From assembly GCA_017477125.1 (NCBI GenBank), contig JAFUXN010000081.1, positions 1-36,193 of the forward strand: a DNA stretch of 36,193 bases, given 5' to 3'. The position numbers and the translations under genes are program-made. The DNA comes from Selenomonadaceae bacterium (GTDB lineage: Bacteria > Bacillota > Negativicutes > Selenomonadales > Selenomonadaceae). Shown here piece by piece: positions 32,678 to 36,193 of the stretch; position 1 is the first letter of the stretch; each line of letters starts with the position of its first letter. Below the pieces are notes generated by a model. The model did not search any database. It saw only the letters and a program-made list of their open reading frames with translations, and was not told the DNA's origin.

Positions 32678-34940
32678 TTGCACCACCTCCAATGTTGAGA
32701 GTGAACAGCCTCGAGCGGTTGAGGTCGAAAGTTTTTGTCGGGACGGGCATGCGGAAATTTTTGCGGTCGGCGTCGAAATGTATCAGTCCGATCTCGCCAA
32801 ACACTTCGACGGCGCACGCCATGGTGTAGATCGAATTGAGCGCGGGATTGTCGAAGGCGGAGGTCGAATTTCTGAATGCGGAGGCGATCCTGCAGATGTC
32901 GAACGGTTTGAGCCTCTCGCCCTTGGCGTACGACCGAAGGAATTTATAAATGCGACCGAGGGCGGCGCGATCGGGGAACTGCTCATTGGAGCCGTCGGGT
33001 TCGATCGACGCGACCACGCATTGAACGGAGCGCTCGCCGTTGTACTCGTTGACGTTCGGTTCGAAAACGATGTTGATAGGTTCGGTGTTGACCAGCGACG
33101 CCAGCGATCCCATGCCCCAACCGACCGCGCGGACGGATTTTTTGATCTCGACGGGCTTATCGGTAATGCCGACGCCTTCATCGAGCCAATCAACGCGATC
33201 GTCCTCGTCCTCGTTGAACTCGATCGGATTATCGAAGTCGCCGAACATCGCCGCGCCCTCATCAACGCCGTCTATGTCGAAGAACATTATATCGGGCTCC
33301 GCAACATCGTCGGCGTTTTCTTCCGTTGAAACATTGTCGGCGTCGGTTGCAGGGCGCTGATCGTCGACAACTTCATCAGCCACGCTCAAAGTCTCAACGT
33401 CGAAGCTGAGGTGTTGAGCGTCTGATCCCATCGCTCGCGCGTTGAGCCCATGCACATTTCTCCAACCGAACTTCGGATGCGGATTGCCGATCCCGAACGG
33501 CGCCAACCTCTCCAATTCCTCAACGAGCTCAAGCGTGAACGCCGTCGGCTCGATCTCCGCGTCGAGCTTGACCGTCGGCATGAACTGCTCAACGCTCAAC
33601 TTCGTCCGCACATACTCATCGAAGTCTCGCGCAAACGACTCAACGCCCTCTCGCGCCATCGTCAGCCCCGCCGCCATCTCGTGCCCGCCGTAGTGCATGA
33701 ACCGCTCGCTGAAATGATCGAGCGCCTCTTTCATGTGCAGCCCCATGATACTTCGACACGACCCGACCGCCAAATCTCCGTCGAGCGCGATGATGATCGT
33801 CGGAAGGTAATATCGTTCGACCAGACGCGACGCCGTCAAGCCGACCACGCCCTTATGCCAGCCTTCCCGCGCGATCACGATCGAGCTCAACCCGCCGCCC
33901 GCTTCCGATCTTCGACGTTGAAATGCCTCGTCCGCCTCCGCGATCATTCGCGCCTCGAGCTGTTTGCGTTGAGTGTTCTCCCGATCGAGCATCGTCGCCA
34001 ACCGTTGAGCTTTGAGAACGTCGTTCGTCAACAGCAATTCCAAGCCGAGCGTCGCGACCTGCAACCGACCGATCGCATTGAGCCGCGGTCCCAAACTGTA
34101 CCCGCAATGCCCGGCGTTGAGCTTCTTGCCCTCGAGCCTCGCCACCGCGATCAACTCTTTCAGCCCGACGTTCGCCGTCGACGACATGCGTTCAAGCCCC
34201 AGCCGAACGATCTTACGATTCTCGCCCATCAACGGCACCAGATCGGCGACCGTCCCCAACGCGGCAAGCTCAATGTCCTCGACATACGTTCGATAATCAA
34301 TGCCATCGAGCCGACAATTGAGCGCCTGACAAAGTTTAAACGCCACGCCCGCCCCGCACAAATTCTTATCGGGGTAATTGCAATCGGGCTGATGAGGGTC
34401 GAGCACCGCCAACGCATTCTTGACCTCGCCGCTCGGCAGATGATGATCGGTGATGATCACGTCGAACGCGCCCTTGATCGCCTCGAGCTCGTTGTCGTTG
34501 GTGATCCCGCAGTCGACACTGATGAGCAGATCGTAATTGCCGACGAGCGACTTGAGCGCCTCGACATTGAAACCGTAGCCCTCGGTTTGCCTGCTCGGAA
34601 TGTACGCGCCAACCTCCGCCGCGCCCAACCGTCTCAAACATTTGATCAGGATCGCCGACGCGGTCATGCCGTCGACATCGTAATCGCCATAAACGACAAT
34701 GCGTTCGCCGCCGTCGATCGCTCGAACGATCCTATCGACCGCGACCGCCATGCCCTTCATCTCGAACGGATCGTGGAACGGTTGAGCGCTCTCCGGCTCG
34801 AAAAAATTCCGCGCGGAGTCGGCGGAGGTGATGCCGCGATGAAAAGCAATCGCTGCCGTCAGCCTATCGATGCTCAACTCGTCGGCGATAGAATTTATAA
34901 CAGTCTCGTCGTTGTCGCAGAGAATCCAATTAGAGTTCAT
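32661..34940 (-). CDS. recJ: Single-stranded-DNA exonuclease RecJ with acidic insert
   Basis: This 759-residue 5'-to-3' exonuclease acts in recombination and mismatch repair. DHH-domain motifs are GDYDVDG (85-91), the SVDCGITND run near 141 and TDHHLPS (164-170). The DHHA1 domain has EGWHKGVVGLTASRLVERY and the YGGHEMAAG motif. An OB-fold region follows. The family is usually about 570-600 residues in its core. Here a strongly acidic, low-complexity insert (about residues 522-592, with runs such as DEVVDDQRP and NEDEDDRVDW) interrupts the OB region, followed by about 165 C-terminal residues. The start at 34940 follows AAAGGGAT. It overlaps rel by 17 bp and starts 16 bp after the methyltransferase gene. 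Confidence 0.94.
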   Translation of the reverse strand: MNSNWILCDNDETVINSIADELSIDRLTAAIAFHRGITSADSARNFFEPESAQPFHDPFEMKGMAVAVDRIVRAIDGGERIVVYGDYDVDGMTASAILIKCLRRLGAAEVGAYIPSRQTEGYGFNVEALKSLVGNYDLLISVDCGITNDNELEAIKGAFDVIITDHHLPSGEVKNALAVLDPHQPDCNYPDKNLCGAGVAFKLCQALNCRLDGIDYRTYVEDIELAALGTVADLVPLMGENRKIVRLGLERMSSTANVGLKELIAVARLEGKKLNAGHCGYSLGPRLNAIGRLQVATLGLELLLTNDVLKAQRLATMLDRENTQRKQLEARMIAEADEAFQRRRSEAGGGLSSIVIAREGWHKGVVGLTASRLVERYYLPTIIIALDGDLAVGSCRSIMGLHMKEALDHFSERFMHYGGHEMAAGLTMAREGVESFARDFDEYVRTKLSVEQFMPTVKLDAEIEPTAFTLELVEELERLAPFGIGNPHPKFGWRNVHGLNARAMGSDAQHLSFDVETLSVADEVVDDQRPATDADNVSTEENADDVAEPDIMFFDIDGVDEGAAMFGDFDNPIEFNEDEDDRVDWLDEGVGITDKPVEIKKSVRAVGWGMGSLASLVNTEPINIVFEPNVNEYNGERSVQCVVASIEPDGSNEQFPDRAALGRIYKFLRSYAKGERLKPFDICRIASAFRNSTSAFDNPALNSIYTMACAVEVFGEIGLIHFDADRKNFRMPVPTKTFDLNRSRLFTLNIGGGANERQG

Positions 34941-34956
34941 GGCAATCCCTTTCGAT

Positions 34957-36123
34957 TTATCTCGCAAACAGGACGCACTCTCCGATTGAGATTATTGAGT
35001 CGTCGAGATCGTATTCAACGAAGAGTTGCTCGATCTCGGGACGGAAAGTCAATAACTCGTTTTCCCTCGAAGTTCTGAAATGCCTCAACGCAAATTCGTA
35101 ATCGGGGCAGATAGATTTGATCAGCGACGCCAGTTTCCAAAAATCATCGAGCTTGTGATAGGCACTGACGGCAAGGATCGGTTTCCAACGTGCTATGGAA
35201 GTTGCCGCACCTTTGATCACATCAAATTCCGCGCCCTCGACATCGAGTTTGATGAAATCGACGCGCGGGAGCCCCTTCTCAATGACATACGAGTCCAGCG
35301 TGATGATCTGTGTCGCCCGATCACCTTCAAGGTTGAGGAAACTGCCCCCGATATTATTCTCGTCATGAGAGTAGCGCATTTCATGTTTGAATGAGCCGAG
35401 CCCGAAGTTTTCGAGCGTAAAATTTTTATCTTGAGCGAGCGTCTTGGCGAGTTCGTAATTATAATGATCCATTTCAAAAGCGTAGACCTTGCAACCGAGT
35501 CCGGCAAACCAAGCCGAAGTCACCCCGTCGCAAACGCCCACATCAATGACGATGTCTCCGTGATTCGGAATGAAGCCCCTGCAAACGTAATGCGGCGTCG
35601 GAGCTTCAACAATCTCTCCAAATTTCCTTGTCAAACGCGAGAGCCAATAGCCGCACAAGGTTTTTCGACTTTCGTCATCAATGAACGACTGATAGAGCTC
35701 GAAGAGTTTGGATATGTTCGACATGCAGGCGTCGACAGCAGCGCGAGTTGTAGAAAGTTTGAGCGGCGGCTTGAGGATCGTCACGGAGGGATCGCCAATC
35801 GTCGCCGCAAATTTATAATCGATCTCGACATCAACAAAAATGAATCGAGGCTTCGGATTAAGCGTCGGAAAATCTTTCAAACTGCTGACCTCAACGTCCG
35901 ATATGACGTTCTCAACAGAAAAATTTTCTTGAGGGGGGGGGGTGAGGAGCAGACGGTCAATGATCAATCCTTCCGCGCGAAGTCGCTCGATAAATTTTTT
36001 TGTATCACTTACCGTCGAAGCCGATACGACCGTGCACGGAATTTTTTCGGTGACCAATCGTTCGTGCAACGTTAAATAATTTTCCTTGTACAGCCTCTCG
36101 ACGAATCGCATAAAATTTTTCAT
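34957..36123 (-). CDS. FkbM-family methyltransferase with a 10-C tract
   Basis: This 388-residue protein ends in an FkbM-type SAM-dependent methyltransferase domain (about 180-388), with the SAM motif VIDVGVCDGVTSAW, acidic motif YAFEMD and VDFIKLDVEGAEFDVI. The preceding 180 residues are an unassigned N-terminal domain. FkbM enzymes O-methylate sugars or small molecules and are common in glycan loci. Codons 61-64 (Thr-Pro-Pro-Pro) contain ten consecutive Cs (+ strand Gs 35933-35942); loss or gain of one would shift frame after residue 64. The gene is more AT-rich than its neighbours (many AAA, TTT and ATT codons), hinting at foreign origin. It follows a partial upstream gene by 13 bp and sits directly ahead of recJ-rel. 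The start has AAAGGGG. Confidence 0.85.
   Translation of the reverse strand: MKNFMRFVERLYKENYLTLHERLVTEKIPCTVVSASTVSDTKKFIERLRAEGLIIDRLLLTPPPQENFSVENVISDVEVSSLKDFPTLNPKPRFIFVDVEIDYKFAATIGDPSVTILKPPLKLSTTRAAVDACMSNISKLFELYQSFIDDESRKTLCGYWLSRLTRKFGEIVEAPTPHYVCRGFIPNHGDIVIDVGVCDGVTSAWFAGLGCKVYAFEMDHYNYELAKTLAQDKNFTLENFGLGSFKHEMRYSHDENNIGGSFLNLEGDRATQIITLDSYVIEKGLPRVDFIKLDVEGAEFDVIKGAATSIARWKPILAVSAYHKLDDFWKLASLIKSICPDYEFALRHFRTSRENELLTFRPEIEQLFVEYDLDDSIISIGECVLFAR
35933..35942 (-). repeat. Homopolymer tract of ten C (coding strand)
   Basis: Ten consecutive Gs on the + strand lie within the methyltransferase reading frame. Tracts of this length slip during replication in many host-adapted bacteria and switch surface genes on and off. 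It is the longest G/C homopolymer I noticed in the window. Confidence 0.9.
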
Positions 36124-36136
36124 TGCTAAACCCCTT

Positions 36137-36193
36137 TCAGTCAGCCGCCTTCCGCCGACGCTCCGCGGACTCCCTCAACACCATCCACAACGG
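36137..36193 (-). CDS. Partial gene entering from the right edge (C-terminus only)
   Basis: An open frame enters from the right edge on the - strand and stops at TGA 36139-36137, giving 18 residues (PLWMVLRESAERRRKAAD). Composition and its position 13 bp before the methyltransferase start suggest the end of a real gene in the same operon. The fragment is too short to identify. Confidence 0.5.
   Translation of the reverse strand, partial: PLWMVLRESAERRRKAAD

Noticed and set aside
35933-35942. The C10 tract as a simple sequencing error
   Set aside because: The frame is intact across the tract at this length and the protein on both sides reads as one chain, so the base count is plausible; length variation still needs read-level data.
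1-36193. Prophage, integrative element or defence island
   Set aside because: No integrase, transposase, phage structural, restriction-modification or toxin-antitoxin genes were seen; the lone HNH protein is not sufficient.

Overview
The window looks like a chromosomal segment of an uncultured diderm Firmicute, most likely class Negativicutes (Selenomonadales/Selenomonadaceae-like). The reasons are an LptF/LptG lipopolysaccharide-export permease beside Firmicute-style genes, namely a bifunctional Rel, a LonC-type protease, a DUF1385/YqhQ protein, a Glu-111 MetA and strong purine-rich ribosome-binding sites. This placement is inferred from gene content; no rRNA gene is present. I see no tRNA, rRNA, insertion sequence, prophage or CRISPR array.

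Layout. 1-723: gene-free, packed with GC-rich hairpin repeats. 724-6568 (+): lptF, two unrecognised genes, a galE fused in frame to a fluoroacetyl-CoA-type hotdog thioesterase, and a DUF1850 lipoprotein. 6718-11466 (+): glycolysis block gap, a pgk-tpiA fusion and gpmI, with hairpin terminators between the genes and no enolase. 11564-14812 (-): a lone sorbitol-type PTS IIA protein, and ilvD-murB overlapping by 4 bp. 14899-15747 (+): a PHP-type phosphatase. 15849-16709 (-): rplM-rpsI. 16.86-17.2 kb: second hairpin cluster. 17220-19190 (-): lonC-like protease. 19294-23121 (+): DUF1385 protein, a GT41 (OGT/SPINDLY-like) glycosyltransferase and a MATE exporter. 23.12-23.70 kb: third hairpin cluster. 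23725-26133 (+): a TSCPD protein, a Tat-signal GH13 alpha-glucosidase and an HNH protein. 26175-30368 (-): an operon read as HydF-like GTPase, secreted protein, metA, secreted protein, DUF5672 glycosyltransferase. 30458-36193 (-): an operon read as partial gene, FkbM methyltransferase, recJ, rel.

How the genes fit together. The centre is housekeeping: triose-phosphate glycolysis, cell-wall precursor (murB), branched-chain amino acid (ilvD) and methionine (metA) synthesis, ribosomal proteins, stringent response and single-strand DNA exonuclease. Around it are envelope and glycan genes: lptF, galE, GT41, DUF5672, FkbM, secreted proteins and a lipoprotein. The glycolytic and ribosomal genes use CTC/GTC/CGT/CGC codons, while most other genes use TTG/GTG/CGA/CGG freely; this fits an expression-level codon bias.

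Most notable: (i) a family of at least 11 hairpin repeats in three gene-free clusters, in both orientations, at roughly 100-bp spacing; (ii) a GalE-thioesterase fusion that keeps the FlK Thr/Glu/His triad spacing exactly; (iii) a 10-C homopolymer inside the FkbM methyltransferase gene at the head of recJ-rel, a candidate phase-variation switch; (iv) two divergent promoter pairs whose -35 hexamers coincide or overlap, each with 17-bp spacers on both sides.
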